NCBI GenBank assembly: GCA_021793375.1
Contig: JAJYSY010000004.1
Coordinates: forward strand, 17,904 to 81,903
Direction: 5' to 3'
Length of the DNA stretch: 64,000 nt
DNA from: Bacteroidota bacterium
GTDB taxonomy: Bacteria; Bacteroidota; Bacteroidia; Flavobacteriales; Flavobacteriaceae
Below the pieces are notes generated by a model. That model was not told where the DNA came from. It saw only the letters and a program-made list of their open reading frames with translations, and made no database searches. The translations under genes were made by a program, and so were the position numbers. Below, in pieces: positions 26,080-35,732 of the stretch (position 1 is the stretch's first letter; each line of letters opens with the position of its first letter).

Positions 26080-26286
26080 TTAAAAGTAAAAACTTATCAG
26101 AATTAACATCAGCAAAAAAGAAAGAGTTAAACTTAAAAAACTTCCTAAACAGCCTTTAGAAACTATTCTTCCGATTTTTTGTTGACGTCCGCTTTTGGTT
26201 AAAGGAATTCCGGTTTTACGAGAAATATTTCTTTTTGCTTTGGTAATCCCTAAAAACCTTTTCCAAGAAAATCCACCTTTGTTCAT
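26080..26286 (-). CDS. Small basic protein with C-terminal membrane helix
   Basis: I place the start at ATG 26286 (68 aa), 10 bp after the stop of the upstream lipoprotein gene; a longer frame begins at 26307 but overlaps that gene. The first 45 residues are strongly basic (FSWKRFLGITKAKRNISRKTGIPLTKSGRQ, split by one conserved-looking GIPLTKSGR stretch), the rest is one membrane helix. Such short FSWKRFLGI...GIPLT proteins recur in Flavobacteriia. Function unknown. Confidence 0.6.
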   Translation of the reverse strand: MNKGGFSWKRFLGITKAKRNISRKTGIPLTKSGRQQKIGRIVSKGCLGSFLSLTLSFLLMLILISFYF

Positions 26287-26296
26287 TGATGAGTAA

Positions 26297-26920
26297 TTAT
26301 TGTACAACTACATTACCCTCGTAAGTTCCTTTGATGGTAACTTTTTCAAGCTCATGCGGATTGTAAAAATGATCATCATTTTCTGCCAGTTCTTCTGATA
26401 CAAATAACTCTAATTCAAAAGAACCTTTAGAATGTTCGGCATTTAATTTATCTACTTTTACAACACCCTCTCCTAAGTTAAAGTATATATATTTGATAGG
26501 AATTTCTTCATCTTCCTCATTGTCTGCATACATATTAAACATAATCCCATCATCATAATCAATTTCAATATGGGGAGAATCTTCATAAAGTGGATATTCT
26601 CCGGGGCCATCAACATCATAGATCTCTAAACCAAGTAGTGCTAATTGATAGGGCTCATAAGGGAATTCTGCTTGACCTCCAAATGTGAGTGTTTTTGTGC
26701 CGTCAGAATTATTATCCCAGGTTATAATAGGAATAATATATCCGTCAAAATTTACTTCTTCTCCATCATCAAACTGAATGGTAGCATCTATTTTGTTGTT
26801 AAATATATCTCCGATTTCGTCGAGAATTTCTTCTACATCATCATTTGTACAACCCGTAAAAGTGAAGCTGACAACTGAAGCTAAAGCAAATAAAAAAACT
26901 AATTTCTTGTAATTTTTCAT
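26297..26920 (-). CDS. Hypothetical lipoprotein
   Basis: The 207-aa protein has a lipoprotein signal (FTFTGC, Cys24). The mature part is acidic and beta-rich with no catalytic motif. The last segment (KGSFELELFVSEELAEND...VTIKGTYEGNVVVQ) reads like a beta-sandwich ending, and a similar ending occurs in the lipoprotein at 55487-56080. It is probably outer-membrane-attached. Function unknown. It is upstream of and likely co-transcribed with the 68-aa gene. Confidence 0.75.
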   Translation of the reverse strand: MKNYKKLVFLFALASVVSFTFTGCTNDDVEEILDEIGDIFNNKIDATIQFDDGEEVNFDGYIIPIITWDNNSDGTKTLTFGGQAEFPYEPYQLALLGLEIYDVDGPGEYPLYEDSPHIEIDYDDGIMFNMYADNEEDEEIPIKYIYFNLGEGVVKVDKLNAEHSKGSFELELFVSEELAENDDHFYNPHELEKVTIKGTYEGNVVVQ

Positions 26921-27046
26921 GATTTCTAAAATTTAATAAAATATTGATTGTTAGTTAGAAAACAAATATAACAAGTTTTTAATATATGTTAATTAAAGTG
27001 TAAGGGTAGTTTTTTTTATTTTGAAATTGTTGATAGTTATTTGTAT

Positions 27047-27874
27047 CTATAAAAATAAATCCGGGAAAAGTTCAGCGTTTTTATCGACGGCATATTTTTT
27101 TAAATCTGTAATTCCTTCAGCGGTTAGAACCTCTTCATCTATTAAAGTTTGTCCGGAATAAATATTTTTTCCGGTTTTTGATAGAATAGCAAAAGCAGCA
27201 TCTGCCATGATTTGTGGTTTTCTGCTTCTGTTGGCTAATTTTTCGCCGCCCAAAAGGTTTCTCACCGCTGCGGTGTCAATTGTTGTTTTTGGCCATAAAG
27301 TATTTGCTGCCAAGTTGAAGTTTTTACACTCTTCTGCCCAACCTAATGTCAACATGGTCATTCCATATTTTGAGAGGGTGTAGGCAGCATGATTTTTCAA
27401 CCATTTTTTATCCATATTTAAAGGAGGAGCTAAAGTTAAAATATGAGCTTGTTCGGCTTTTTTGAGATAAGGCAAACAAGCTTTTCCGGCTAAAAATGTT
27501 CCGCGGATATTAATTTGATGCATCAAATCAAATTTTTTACTGCTTAATTTTTCCGTATTATTTAAATCTATGGCAGAAGCATTGTTGATTAAAATATCAA
27601 TTCCTTTAAAAGTAGAAATTGTTTTTTCGACTGCAGCATTTATTTGTTTTTCAAAACGAATATCGCATTGAACGGGTAAAGCTTTTCCGCCTACTTTTTC
27701 AATTTCTTCTGCTACAGAAAAAATAGTTCCGCCCAATCTGGGATCTTCTTTAACAGATTTTGCAGCAATGGTGATATTTGCACCTTCAGCAGCTAATTTT
27801 AAAGCAATAGCTCTCCCGATTCCGCGAGAGCCTCCGGTTATAAAAACTGTTTTATTTTTTAATTTCATCATCAT
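27047..27874 (-). CDS. Short-chain dehydrogenase (HSDL2-like SDR)
   Basis: The 275-aa SDR has the cofactor loop TGGSRGIGRAIALKLA, the NNAS motif and the catalytic Y-x3-K (AAYTLSKYG). The insert AAKSVKEDPRLGGTIFSVAEEI and the HILTLAPPLNM segment point to the HSDL2-like group, in which the usual catalytic Ser of the strand-5 motif is replaced by Ala/Pro residues. The basic residue after strand 2 (AAKS) suggests NADP(H). Substrate unknown; fatty acyl or hydroxysteroid-like ligands are known for relatives. Confidence 0.88.
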   Translation of the reverse strand: MMMKLKNKTVFITGGSRGIGRAIALKLAAEGANITIAAKSVKEDPRLGGTIFSVAEEIEKVGGKALPVQCDIRFEKQINAAVEKTISTFKGIDILINNASAIDLNNTEKLSSKKFDLMHQINIRGTFLAGKACLPYLKKAEQAHILTLAPPLNMDKKWLKNHAAYTLSKYGMTMLTLGWAEECKNFNLAANTLWPKTTIDTAAVRNLLGGEKLANRSRKPQIMADAAFAILSKTGKNIYSGQTLIDEEVLTAEGITDLKKYAVDKNAELFPDLFL

Positions 27875-27892
27875 AAGTTTTAAAGAAAATAA

Positions 27893-27930
27893 AAAACCTG
27901 TTTCTAAGTAAAAGTTCAGAAACAGGTTTT
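27893..27930 (-). terminator. Terminator of the GDSL lipoprotein gene
   Basis: A 13-bp perfect stem (AAAACCTGTTTCT/AGAAACAGGTTTT) with a 12-nt loop lies 22 bp after the stop of the leftward GDSL gene and exits into a T-run. Confidence 0.85.
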
Positions 27931-27952
27931 ATAAAATATATTTGTTTTTTAT

Positions 27953-29407
27953 TTATGGAAATTCGACTCCTCCATAATTTGTGGGATCTACCTTTGGAAG
28001 ATGAGCGTCATAAGTTTTGTTGATCGCTTGGACAAACTCATTTGCCAATAAAACATTTCCAACAGGAGTTAGATGAATTCCATCTAAAGAAAAAGCTCCT
28101 CCGGTTACAAATTCCGGGGTGATTTCTCTTCCGTTAAGTATAAAACCTTCATTTTTTACTTTGTTTAGAAAAGCATTTACATCTACGTGAGCCAAATCTT
28201 TTTGATCAGCTACGGATTTTATTTTTTGGTTGAAATTTTCTGTAGCTTCTTGAATTTCTTCAACTTCATCATACGTTAAAGCGTTTTCATCTTTTAAAGC
28301 TAATTTTCTCATCGCTGTTTTTATTCCTTCAAAATCCATTTGTGCTAAAGCAGCCCCAATTTCTTGCATTAATTCTTCTGCATTATCAAAATTCTGTTGG
28401 ATTTCCATTAATCTGGCTTGAGCAGTCAATAAAACTAACTCTCCTTCTTGCATTTCTCTAACGCCTAATAGGTTTTCAGGATTTTCATCATATACAAAAA
28501 GTGGATTTGCTCCTTCTTCAAATTCCGGTAAAATAATACCCATTTCAGCTAATTCTTCTCGGCTTAAATCCAAACTCATCAGCATTAAATCTATTCCTCC
28601 GTTAAGCTGATTGGCTTCCTCTTCTTCTAATTCCATAGCATTCCAAGGGATATAAGTAAAGAAAGGAGTAGTGGTTACATCGGGAATGTTAGCTACAGCT
28701 CCTTTGGCACCATTAGCGGTGAAAGCTTCAATAATGATATCATAAGCTGAAGAAAATTCGCTGACAGGAGTAATGGAAGCGTTTGCTCCACCGGCTGTGG
28801 CATATCCTAAAACATCATTATTTCCTATAAAAACAGTAAAGAAAGAAGGGTCTTGTGCAACAGCATCTGTAAGCATAGAAGCATCAACCGGGTCGGTGGT
28901 CATTCTGGTAAAAAACGGGTTGTAATTTCCTTCTCCATTTGCCGGATTTCCATATCCCGGAAAAATAGCGGTTTGTGAAGTTGCTCCGGGAACTCCCATA
29001 TTATTAAAAGGTCCTTCGCCGGCAATGCTGGTAGTAAATATGGAAAGATCTCCTTGATCGGCAGCGGGAACAGGAGTTAATTCTCCGTTTTCAGCACCTA
29101 AAACCAAACGCGCATTTCCATCGCTTCCAATTCCAACAGAACTGGGATCTACAAGAGGTTGAACAAATTCTCCTCCACCTACATTTTCCATTTGTTCGGC
29201 TAATAAGTTAGGAAAAGAAACTATTTGTCCATCGTAATACAAAGCATTATCAGCATATCCTGCGGTTAAGGAATTTCCGAAAGCCACATAATTAGAAAAA
29301 TCAGCATTTCCTTTGGTGGGTGTAAAAGTTTCGTCTCTGGTGGTGCAAGCTGTCATTAAAACAGCGGCACATATTATGGCAATAAAATATTTTAAAGAAG
29401 TTTTCAT
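27953..29407 (-). CDS. GDSL/SGNH-type lipoprotein hydrolase
   Basis: The 484-aa protein has a lipoprotein signal (VLMTAC, Cys21). The SGNH blocks are visible: block I FGNSLTAGYAD (nucleophile Ser), block III FIGNNDVLGY (Gly, Asn) and block V DGIHLTPVGN (Asp, His). A 200-residue insertion rich in E, A, Q and L (about 245-400) separates blocks III and V. It is likely an outer-membrane-bound esterase or lipase. Its gene starts 28 bp after the end of a FadL-type porin gene on the same strand. Confidence 0.88.
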   Translation of the reverse strand: MKTSLKYFIAIICAAVLMTACTTRDETFTPTKGNADFSNYVAFGNSLTAGYADNALYYDGQIVSFPNLLAEQMENVGGGEFVQPLVDPSSVGIGSDGNARLVLGAENGELTPVPAADQGDLSIFTTSIAGEGPFNNMGVPGATSQTAIFPGYGNPANGEGNYNPFFTRMTTDPVDASMLTDAVAQDPSFFTVFIGNNDVLGYATAGGANASITPVSEFSSAYDIIIEAFTANGAKGAVANIPDVTTTPFFTYIPWNAMELEEEEANQLNGGIDLMLMSLDLSREELAEMGIILPEFEEGANPLFVYDENPENLLGVREMQEGELVLLTAQARLMEIQQNFDNAEELMQEIGAALAQMDFEGIKTAMRKLALKDENALTYDEVEEIQEATENFNQKIKSVADQKDLAHVDVNAFLNKVKNEGFILNGREITPEFVTGGAFSLDGIHLTPVGNVLLANEFVQAINKTYDAHLPKVDPTNYGGVEFP

Positions 29408-29435
29408 GTTTTCTTATTTTGAAAAAGTTCAAAAA

Positions 29436-30656
29436 TTAAAAGTTATAAGTCAAACCAATTGAAGGGAAAAACAAGTCAAAGTTGTAGGTTCCATCAATAT
29501 TAGAGGTGGTGTTGTGCGATTCTCTATTGATAAATTCCATCAAAAGTGCTGCATCTACACGGAAGTTTTCTGAAAAAATATAACTTCCTCCAACAGAGGG
29601 ATTAATTCGATTTGCATCGGGAACATCCGGGCTCATATATCTGCTGTTTATCGGACTCACCCCTACAATTACTCCGGCGCGTAATTCATAGCTTTTTTCC
29701 GGAAGATATTCCACTCCGGCTCTAAAACTGTATCCGTTTTTATAATGTCTTATCAATTGTGTGGAATTTTCTCCGGCAACCAATTCCTCTTCAAATTCTA
29801 TGTCGATGATATCATAATCATTCCAATCCGATAAATAAGCATCTGCATTGATTACCCAATTTTCATGAGGTTTGTAAGAAGCACCAATTCCAAAAATCTG
29901 TGGTAAAGGCAAAGTTGCTTTCATTCCTTGTGAAGGGAAATTTCCTTCTAATGATTGAGGAACATCAAAATTGGCTTTTCCTCCAGTAGATTTCATCTTT
30001 AAAGGAGAACGATAAGTAAAAGCTAAAGCAATGTCTTCAGAAGGTTTGTAATAAACTCCGGCATTTACGTTAAATCCGTTTGCATCAGATTTTATTTGAC
30101 TTTCTGCAAAAGATCCATCGCCAAATTGAACCGGCAAATCTCTGCGGATATCAACTTGTCCGTAAGTATAAGCCAATCCTAAACCAACCCCCCATTTATC
30201 GCTTATCTTATAACTCACAGTAGGCTGAACAGAAATAGAAAGCAAAGAAATTTCTTTGGTGTCAAAACGTCCGGCTGAACCTTCTTCCCATTTGTTGGAG
30301 CTTCCAAAAGGAGTGAAAACAGTTATTCCGTATCTCCATTTTCCTTCTTCATTTCCAAAAACAGCACTGGCATTAAAAGGGGTTTCTATCGGGTTGTCTG
30401 TTTTATATTCTACATTGGAATTTGCATCGGTAAAAGTTCCTTTGGTAAAAGTTCCGGTCAATCCTATTGTGGCGCCGTTTTTATCTAAAAAAGCCGCGCT
30501 TCCCGGATTGGTAAATAAAGAAGTGGCATCAGTAGGTTGTGCAAGTCCTGTGCTTCCTTTTCCAATTTGACGAGTTCCTTGTAAATTAAGCTGATATGCT
30601 TGTGCAAAAACTCCAATAGGGGAGAGCATCAGAAAAAAGAGTAATATTTTTTTCAT
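29436..30656 (-). CDS. OmpP1/FadL-family outer-membrane porin
   Basis: The 406-aa protein starts with a signal peptide (ending VFAQA). The N-terminal hatch is typical: YQLNLQGTRQIGKGSTGLAQPTDATSLFTNPGSAAFL, including the NPG motif of FadL proteins. The rest alternates as beta-barrel strands and ends in an aromatic residue (GLTYNF). FadL proteins move long-chain fatty acids or other hydrophobic compounds across the outer membrane. The GDSL hydrolase directly downstream could release its substrate. Confidence 0.9.
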   Translation of the reverse strand: MKKILLFFLMLSPIGVFAQAYQLNLQGTRQIGKGSTGLAQPTDATSLFTNPGSAAFLDKNGATIGLTGTFTKGTFTDANSNVEYKTDNPIETPFNASAVFGNEEGKWRYGITVFTPFGSSNKWEEGSAGRFDTKEISLLSISVQPTVSYKISDKWGVGLGLAYTYGQVDIRRDLPVQFGDGSFAESQIKSDANGFNVNAGVYYKPSEDIALAFTYRSPLKMKSTGGKANFDVPQSLEGNFPSQGMKATLPLPQIFGIGASYKPHENWVINADAYLSDWNDYDIIDIEFEEELVAGENSTQLIRHYKNGYSFRAGVEYLPEKSYELRAGVIVGVSPINSRYMSPDVPDANRINPSVGGSYIFSENFRVDAALLMEFINRESHNTTSNIDGTYNFDLFFPSIGLTYNF

Positions 30657-30822
30657 CTTGTTTTAAATTAAATAGGATTATAAATTTCCTAAAAGAAAAG
30701 TTTATAAATTGAAAGAATCGGTTAGATTATGTTCTTTTTGTCAATACTCAAATATAAATAAAAAGAATTATTAATGAAAATATAATTTATAAGAAAGGAA
30801 TTTTTTTATAAAAACAAAACAT

Positions 30823-31254
30823 TTATTCTACTCTATACCAAGTTTGTGTTCTTCCAATCATCGCCAAACCGATATACCCTCTTACTTCTAAAGTGTTTTC
30901 ATCTTTTAAGTTGATTTTGGCTTTGTATTCTTTTCCATTATTAGGATCCAAAATACGACCGCCTTTCCAGTTTTGTGAATTACTTTTTTTAAGATCTTTT
31001 AAAATCACCATTCCTTTTATAGGTTGATTTTTATTCTCTCCGCTGCATTTTTCACATTTGGCCTCTTCTCGACCCGGGGTCAGAATTTTGATTATTTTTC
31101 CTTCCAATTCACCTTTTTCTGTTTCATAAATCTTTACATAAGATTTTTCTTCCTTGGTTTCATCGTCAATAGTTTTCCAAGTTCCCAATGGAGATTGAGC
31201 AAAAACAACAACGCTAAACAATAAAAATAAACCGGAAAATATTATCTTTTTCAT
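30823..31254 (-). CDS. DUF2147 secreted protein
   Basis: The 143-aa protein has a signal peptide (ending VFAQ) and one DUF2147 domain: SPLGTWKTIDDETKEEKSYV, KCEKCSGENKNQPIKGM and GRILDPNNGKEYKAKI. The CxxC pair in the middle (KCEKC) may form a disulfide or bind metal. The fold is a small beta-barrel that resembles lipocalins. No function is known; it is expected in the periplasm. Confidence 0.88.
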   Translation of the reverse strand: MKKIIFSGLFLLFSVVVFAQSPLGTWKTIDDETKEEKSYVKIYETEKGELEGKIIKILTPGREEAKCEKCSGENKNQPIKGMVILKDLKKSNSQNWKGGRILDPNNGKEYKAKINLKDENTLEVRGYIGLAMIGRTQTWYRVE

Positions 31255-31438
31255 TGGGCTAAGTTTTATTTTTTACTAATGTATAATAAATATTAAAATA
31301 ATCGTAATAATTAAAGCTTAAACTCCATCTGAATGAGAGCGATATAGAAGGTTAAATTTTCCTAAAACCTGGAAAATAAAAGAAGAATTGCAGAAAAAAA
31401 TGATACTTTTCCTATTTCAAACTTTTAAAAAAATATCT

Positions 31439-32359
31439 ATGAAAAATATAATTACACTTTTACTTTTATTGATTTCCTTTATTGCTTTTTCACAAGAGCA
31501 GATTTCTTTTGAAGAAGAAGAAGGTTATATTTTAGGAAATTTACATCAGCAAAATGATTGGGAAGTAACAGAAGATCAAGAAGGAGAAATTATTTCTAAT
31601 CAAATTGTTACAGATGAAAAAGCCAGCGATGGGATTTATGCTTTTAAAAATGGACATGAAGACGATTTTGATTTTCAATTTATGCCCATTTTTGGAGCGG
31701 CGAAAATGTTTGAAAATCCAATAGATTTCACCGAAGGATTTACGCTTTCTTATGATATTTTGGTGACAGATCAAATGGGATCTGATTTTGAGTTTACTTT
31801 ATTCGCCATCAATGAATATGAAGAATGGATGCCTGTTGCCGGAGTGGGAATAGAAAACAGAGGATATATTTATTTGATTAAAGATGAAAGTTATGACTTT
31901 GATTATGCCGATGCAGAATGGGAAGCCAATGAATGGATTTCTATTAAAATAGAAGTAGATGAAGAAAATATCAACTATTATGTAAATGAAGAATTACAAA
32001 AAACGATTTCTAATTTTTCGCAATTAGATATTTACGGGTTTAATATGTTGCACAACAACTATGGGTATGATGCGTATTATGATAATATCCAATTTGAATC
32101 AGGAGTGTTAAACGCACCAAAATATGCAAAAGAAGAAATAAAAATTCACCCCAATCCGGCAGAAGATTTTATTTCATTACAACTCCCCTCAGAAACTGAA
32201 ATAGAAAACATTTCAATTTATAATATTATAGGGCAAAAATTAATTTCTACAACTTCTACAGAAAATATTCAGGTTTCTAATTTAACCCCGGGAGCTTATT
32301 TTATTAAAATAACAGATACAAATACGCAAAAAATCACCAAGAAAATGATTAAGAAATAA
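31439..32359 (+). CDS. T9SS-secreted lectin-like protein
   Basis: I choose ATG 31439 (306 aa), giving a proper signal peptide (IITLLLLLISFIAFSQ); an upstream TTG adds an unlikely basic extension. The region 25-225 looks like a concanavalin-type jelly roll (DFTEGFTLSYDILVTD, NINYYVNEELQKTI, YYDNIQFESG). Residues 235-306 are a type A sorting domain (IHPNPAEDFISLQLP to KKMIKK). It is probably secreted and surface-attached through the type IX system, and may bind carbohydrate. Confidence 0.85.
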   Translation: MKNIITLLLLLISFIAFSQEQISFEEEEGYILGNLHQQNDWEVTEDQEGEIISNQIVTDEKASDGIYAFKNGHEDDFDFQFMPIFGAAKMFENPIDFTEGFTLSYDILVTDQMGSDFEFTLFAINEYEEWMPVAGVGIENRGYIYLIKDESYDFDYADAEWEANEWISIKIEVDEENINYYVNEELQKTISNFSQLDIYGFNMLHNNYGYDAYYDNIQFESGVLNAPKYAKEEIKIHPNPAEDFISLQLPSETEIENISIYNIIGQKLISTTSTENIQVSNLTPGAYFIKITDTNTQKITKKMIKK

Positions 32360-32380
32360 GAATTTTTCTTGAAAAATCTC

Positions 32381-32414
32381 AAAACCGATAAGTGAAAATT
32401 TATCGGTTTTTTTT
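32381..32414 (+). terminator. Terminator of the T9SS lectin-like gene
   Basis: An 11-bp perfect stem (AAAACCGATAA/TTATCGGTTTT) with an 8-nt loop is followed by a T-run. It ends at the stop of the convergent nuclease gene. Confidence 0.85.
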
Positions 32415-33006
32415 ATGGTCTTTCTCCTTTTCTCCAATCCCAAGGAGCAATGGGTTGAGGTTCTTCCCACAGACCAATTTTATTTTCTTTAGCGCATTTT
32501 TCTAATTCTGCATAAGACTTGTCTTTAGAATATTCTGTGTAATGCCAAGCAAAACCTTTTGCCAGCATTGCTTTATTTACGTTTAAACCTTCTTGGGTAT
32601 AAAAAGTTCCTAAAATCCGACCAAATCCTCCATTTGGTTTTCTTTGACTGATTAAAAATACTTTTTTGCCTTCAATTAATTTCTTTAAATAACTCCGAGC
32701 AGCTTTAGAAAAGGCTTGTCCACCACGAATTTCCGGCGCATCAATATGATCAAATCTCACACTCATATAAAAATCATGATATAAAATCTCTGCAGTATCT
32801 CCATCTTGAACTCTGATTACTTCAACTTCTGTAACAATTGTATCTAACCTGGTGATGGGTTTTTCAGAAGAATCATATTTTTGCTTTAAATCTTCTATAT
32901 CGGTATAAAGATCAAATTCTTCTAAACAGATCTGTGAAGAACAAGAAAATCCGGTTAATAAGAAAAATAAAACAATGGATTTAAAAACAGTTTTGAAATT
33001 CAACAT
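32413..33006 (-). CDS. Thermonuclease-family (SNase) lipoprotein
   Basis: The 197-aa protein has a probable lipoprotein signal (LLTGFSC). The SNase domain spans about 55-185 with VQDGDTAEI, RFDHIDAPEIRGG (Arg35 and Glu43 equivalents), GFGRILG (Arg87 equivalent) and MLAKGFAWHY. All three catalytic residues are kept, so Ca2+-dependent cleavage of DNA and RNA is likely, on the cell envelope. Its stop lies against the terminator of the convergent gene. Confidence 0.9.
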   Translation of the reverse strand: MLNFKTVFKSIVLFFLLTGFSCSSQICLEEFDLYTDIEDLKQKYDSSEKPITRLDTIVTEVEVIRVQDGDTAEILYHDFYMSVRFDHIDAPEIRGGQAFSKAARSYLKKLIEGKKVFLISQRKPNGGFGRILGTFYTQEGLNVNKAMLAKGFAWHYTEYSKDKSYAELEKCAKENKIGLWEEPQPIAPWDWRKGERP

Positions 33007-33131
33007 AAAAAAAATGTAATATTGAGCAAAATAGAAAATTTCTCTATTTTGCTATTAATAATCTGAAAAAAGAAACGTTTTAAAGTGAAATAGTTTCTTT
33101 GTTCACCATATATATTTATTAATTTGCTCGC

Positions 33132-34226
33132 ATGATTCCATTTTTAGATTTACATCGTTTAAACCAATCTTATCATAAAGCTTTTGCAGAAAAATTTGAT
33201 CAGTTTTTAAATTCCGGACATTATATTTTGGGAGATTTTGTCCAAACATTTGAAAAAGAATTTGCAGCATATTGTCGAGAAAATTTTTGTGTGGGAACAG
33301 GAAATGGTTTGGATGCCCTAAAATTGATGTTAAAAGCTTATATAGAATTAGGGAGACTGCAAAAAGGAGATAAAGTAATCGTTGCTGCCAATACTTATAT
33401 CGCTACAATTTTGGCGGTAAAAGAAGTAGGATTAATTCCTGTTTTTGTAGAACCCGATGAAAAAACTTTTAATTTAAATCCTGATTTAGTTGAAAAGAAA
33501 ATAACCTTGCAAACCAAAGCAATTTTAACCACACATTTATACGGTCAACTTTCAGAGATGAAAAAATTAAGTGCTTTGGCGGTAAAAAATAATCTTTTAC
33601 TCCTTGCTGATGCTGCACAATCTCACGGGGCCAAATTTTCTGAAGAAAACACAAATTTTGCCGATGCAACAGGATATAGTTTTTATCCTACAAAAAATTT
33701 GGGAGCTTTAGGAGATGCCGGAGCAGTAACCACGAATGATAAAACTTTGGCAGAAATGATTCGTGTATTGAGAAATTACGGATCTACAGAAAAATATAAA
33801 AATGATTTTTTAGGGTATAATTCAAGATTAGATGAAATCCAAGCCGGATTTTTATCAGAAAAATTAAAAGATTTAGACAAACATAATCAAGAAAGAAGAA
33901 GAATTGCAAAAAGATATTTAGCAGAAATAAAAAATGAAAAAATAAAACTTCCTTTTTGGAAAGGAAAACAAAACCATGTTTTTCATCTTTTTGTAGTTCG
34001 CGTAGAAAACAGAAAAGAATTTTGTGCTTATTTAAAAAAACATAAAGTTGGATATTTAATTCATTATCCAATTCCTCCTCATCAACAAAAAGCTTTGAAA
34101 GAATATCAAGATTTAGAGCTTCCCATCACAGAAAAAATTCATCAACAAGTGGTTAGTCTTCCATTATTTATTGGATTAAAAGAAGAAGAAATTCAAAAAA
34201 TCATTGAAGTAGTCAATGCATACTGA
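33132..34226 (+). CDS. DegT/DnrJ sugar aminotransferase (FdtB-like)
   Basis: The 364-aa PLP enzyme aminates a nucleotide-linked keto-sugar. The PLP-lysine motif [20 protein letters not shown] and [12 protein letters not shown] match the FdtB/QdtB group (dTDP-3-keto-6-deoxyhexose 3-aminotransferases), as does the start [10 protein letters not shown]. An FdtA-like ketoisomerase 5 kb downstream supports a dTDP-3-amino-3,6-dideoxyhexose product. It is the first gene of the glycan cluster; the flippase starts 2 bp after its stop. Confidence 0.88.
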   Translation: MIPFLDLHRLNQSYHKAFAEKFDQFLNSGHYILGDFVQTFEKEFAAYCRENFCVGTGNGLDALKLMLKAYIELGRLQKGDKVIVAANTYIATILAVKEVGLIPVFVEPDEKTFNLNPDLVEKKITLQTKAILTTHLYGQLSEMKKLSALAVKNNLLLLADAAQSHGAKFSEENTNFADATGYSFYPTKNLGALGDAGAVTTNDKTLAEMIRVLRNYGSTEKYKNDFLGYNSRLDEIQAGFLSEKLKDLDKHNQERRRIAKRYLAEIKNEKIKLPFWKGKQNHVFHLFVVRVENRKEFCAYLKKHKVGYLIHYPIPPHQQKALKEYQDLELPITEKIHQQVVSLPLFIGLKEEEIQKIIEVVNAY

Positions 34227-34228
34227 AT

Positions 34229-35725
34229 ATGAGTAGAGAGAAAAAACAATATCGACAAGCTTTTAAAGCTACTTCTTTATTTGGAGGAGTACAGTTTGTC
34301 CAAATTGTTATTTCTGCTTTAAAATCAAAAGTGATTGCGCTTTTTCTTGGTCCTTCGGGAATGGGAGTTTATAATTTGCTGAGAAACACAGTTGAGGTAA
34401 CCGGAAAAATTTCAGGATTTGGACTTTCTGCGAGTTCGGTGAAATTTATTTCAGAAGAATTTATGGATGGTGATGAGCAAAAAGCTTATAAACTCATTCA
34501 AGTTCTTCAAAATTTATTGTGGATTACCGGAAGTATAGGAGCTTTAATTTTAGCTTTTTCTGCTCCTTTTGTCAGCCGACTTTTATTTGATTCCGGAGTG
34601 TACACTTATTCCATTATTTGGCTGAGTTTAGCTGTGCTTTTTAATCAATTGGCAGATGGAAGAATAAGTATATTGCAGAGTTTACGAAAACTGCAATACC
34701 TTGCTAAAGCAAATTTATGGGGAAGTCTTTGGGGACTTATCTTAACGGCTCCTGTTTTTTACTTCTTAAAAGATGAAGGAGTGGTTCCCGCCATATTAAT
34801 TGCTGCTGTGCTCAATCTTTTTTTAAGTAATTATTTTCTTAGAAAAAGTAAAATTCCCAAGAAAAATATTTCTAAAAAAGCAAGTCTGAAAGAGGGAGTT
34901 GATATGATAAAACTGGGCTTGGCCTTGAGTTTTAGCAGTTTGATTTCCGCACTTACAGCTTATCTTCTTCAGCTTTATATCAATGATTTGGGCGGAGTGG
35001 CACAAGTGGGATTATACAGCACCGGTTTTTTAATTTTAGACAGATACGGCGGATTAATTTTTTCTGCTATGGCAAAAGATTTCTATCCACGATTGGCAGG
35101 AATCTCTAATTATCGCTCCAGAATCAGACACACTGTGGAACATCAAGCTTTTATTGCTCTTTTGATGATTACACCCTTTGTGGTGCTTTTCTTGGCTTTG
35201 GCACCGCAATTTATTCAACTTTTGTTGTCTTCTGAATTTAAAACCATCAAAACCATGGTTTCCTGGGGAATGTTGGGCTTGATTCTAAAAGCTACTTCTT
35301 GGTCTATGGCTTATATTATCATCGCAAAAGGAGATACTAAACTCTATATCAAAACCAATATTTCTTTCAGACTTTTAGAATTAGCAGCCAATATTTTAGG
35401 ATATTATTTAGGAGGATTAGTAGGTTTGGGAATCAGTTTTTTAGCTTATCAATTCGTTTATTTAATAGGAATTTATATTATTACTTATAAGAAATACACC
35501 TTTTATTTTTCCTCATCTTTTTACTTGATTTTATTGACTTGTATAGGATTTTCAGCAATCGCTTTCGGATTTACTCATATCTCTTATTTCTGGTGGAAAT
35601 ATTCTTTATTATTAGTTTTATTTTTACTTACTTTTTGGTTTTGTTATTACCAATTAAACAATAAGCTGGATTTTAAATCTTTTGTAAAAGAGTTTATCGA
35701 AAAAAGAAAATCTAAGAAAAAATAA
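34229..35725 (+). CDS. Oligosaccharide flippase (Wzx-type)
   Basis: The 498-aa integral membrane protein has about 12-14 hydrophobic helices and the N-terminal MVF/MOP signature SLFGGVQFVQIVISALKSK with FLGPSGMGVYNLL, as in O-antigen translocases. It should flip undecaprenyl-linked repeat units to the periplasm. It ends in a basic tail (FIEKRKSKKK). It follows the aminotransferase by 2 bp, so the two are one transcription unit. Confidence 0.88.
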   Translation: MSREKKQYRQAFKATSLFGGVQFVQIVISALKSKVIALFLGPSGMGVYNLLRNTVEVTGKISGFGLSASSVKFISEEFMDGDEQKAYKLIQVLQNLLWITGSIGALILAFSAPFVSRLLFDSGVYTYSIIWLSLAVLFNQLADGRISILQSLRKLQYLAKANLWGSLWGLILTAPVFYFLKDEGVVPAILIAAVLNLFLSNYFLRKSKIPKKNISKKASLKEGVDMIKLGLALSFSSLISALTAYLLQLYINDLGGVAQVGLYSTGFLILDRYGGLIFSAMAKDFYPRLAGISNYRSRIRHTVEHQAFIALLMITPFVVLFLALAPQFIQLLLSSEFKTIKTMVSWGMLGLILKATSWSMAYIIIAKGDTKLYIKTNISFRLLELAANILGYYLGGLVGLGISFLAYQFVYLIGIYIITYKKYTFYFSSSFYLILLTCIGFSAIAFGFTHISYFWWKYSLLLVLFLLTFWFCYYQLNNKLDFKSFVKEFIEKRKSKKK

Positions 35726-35732
35726 TTTCTGA

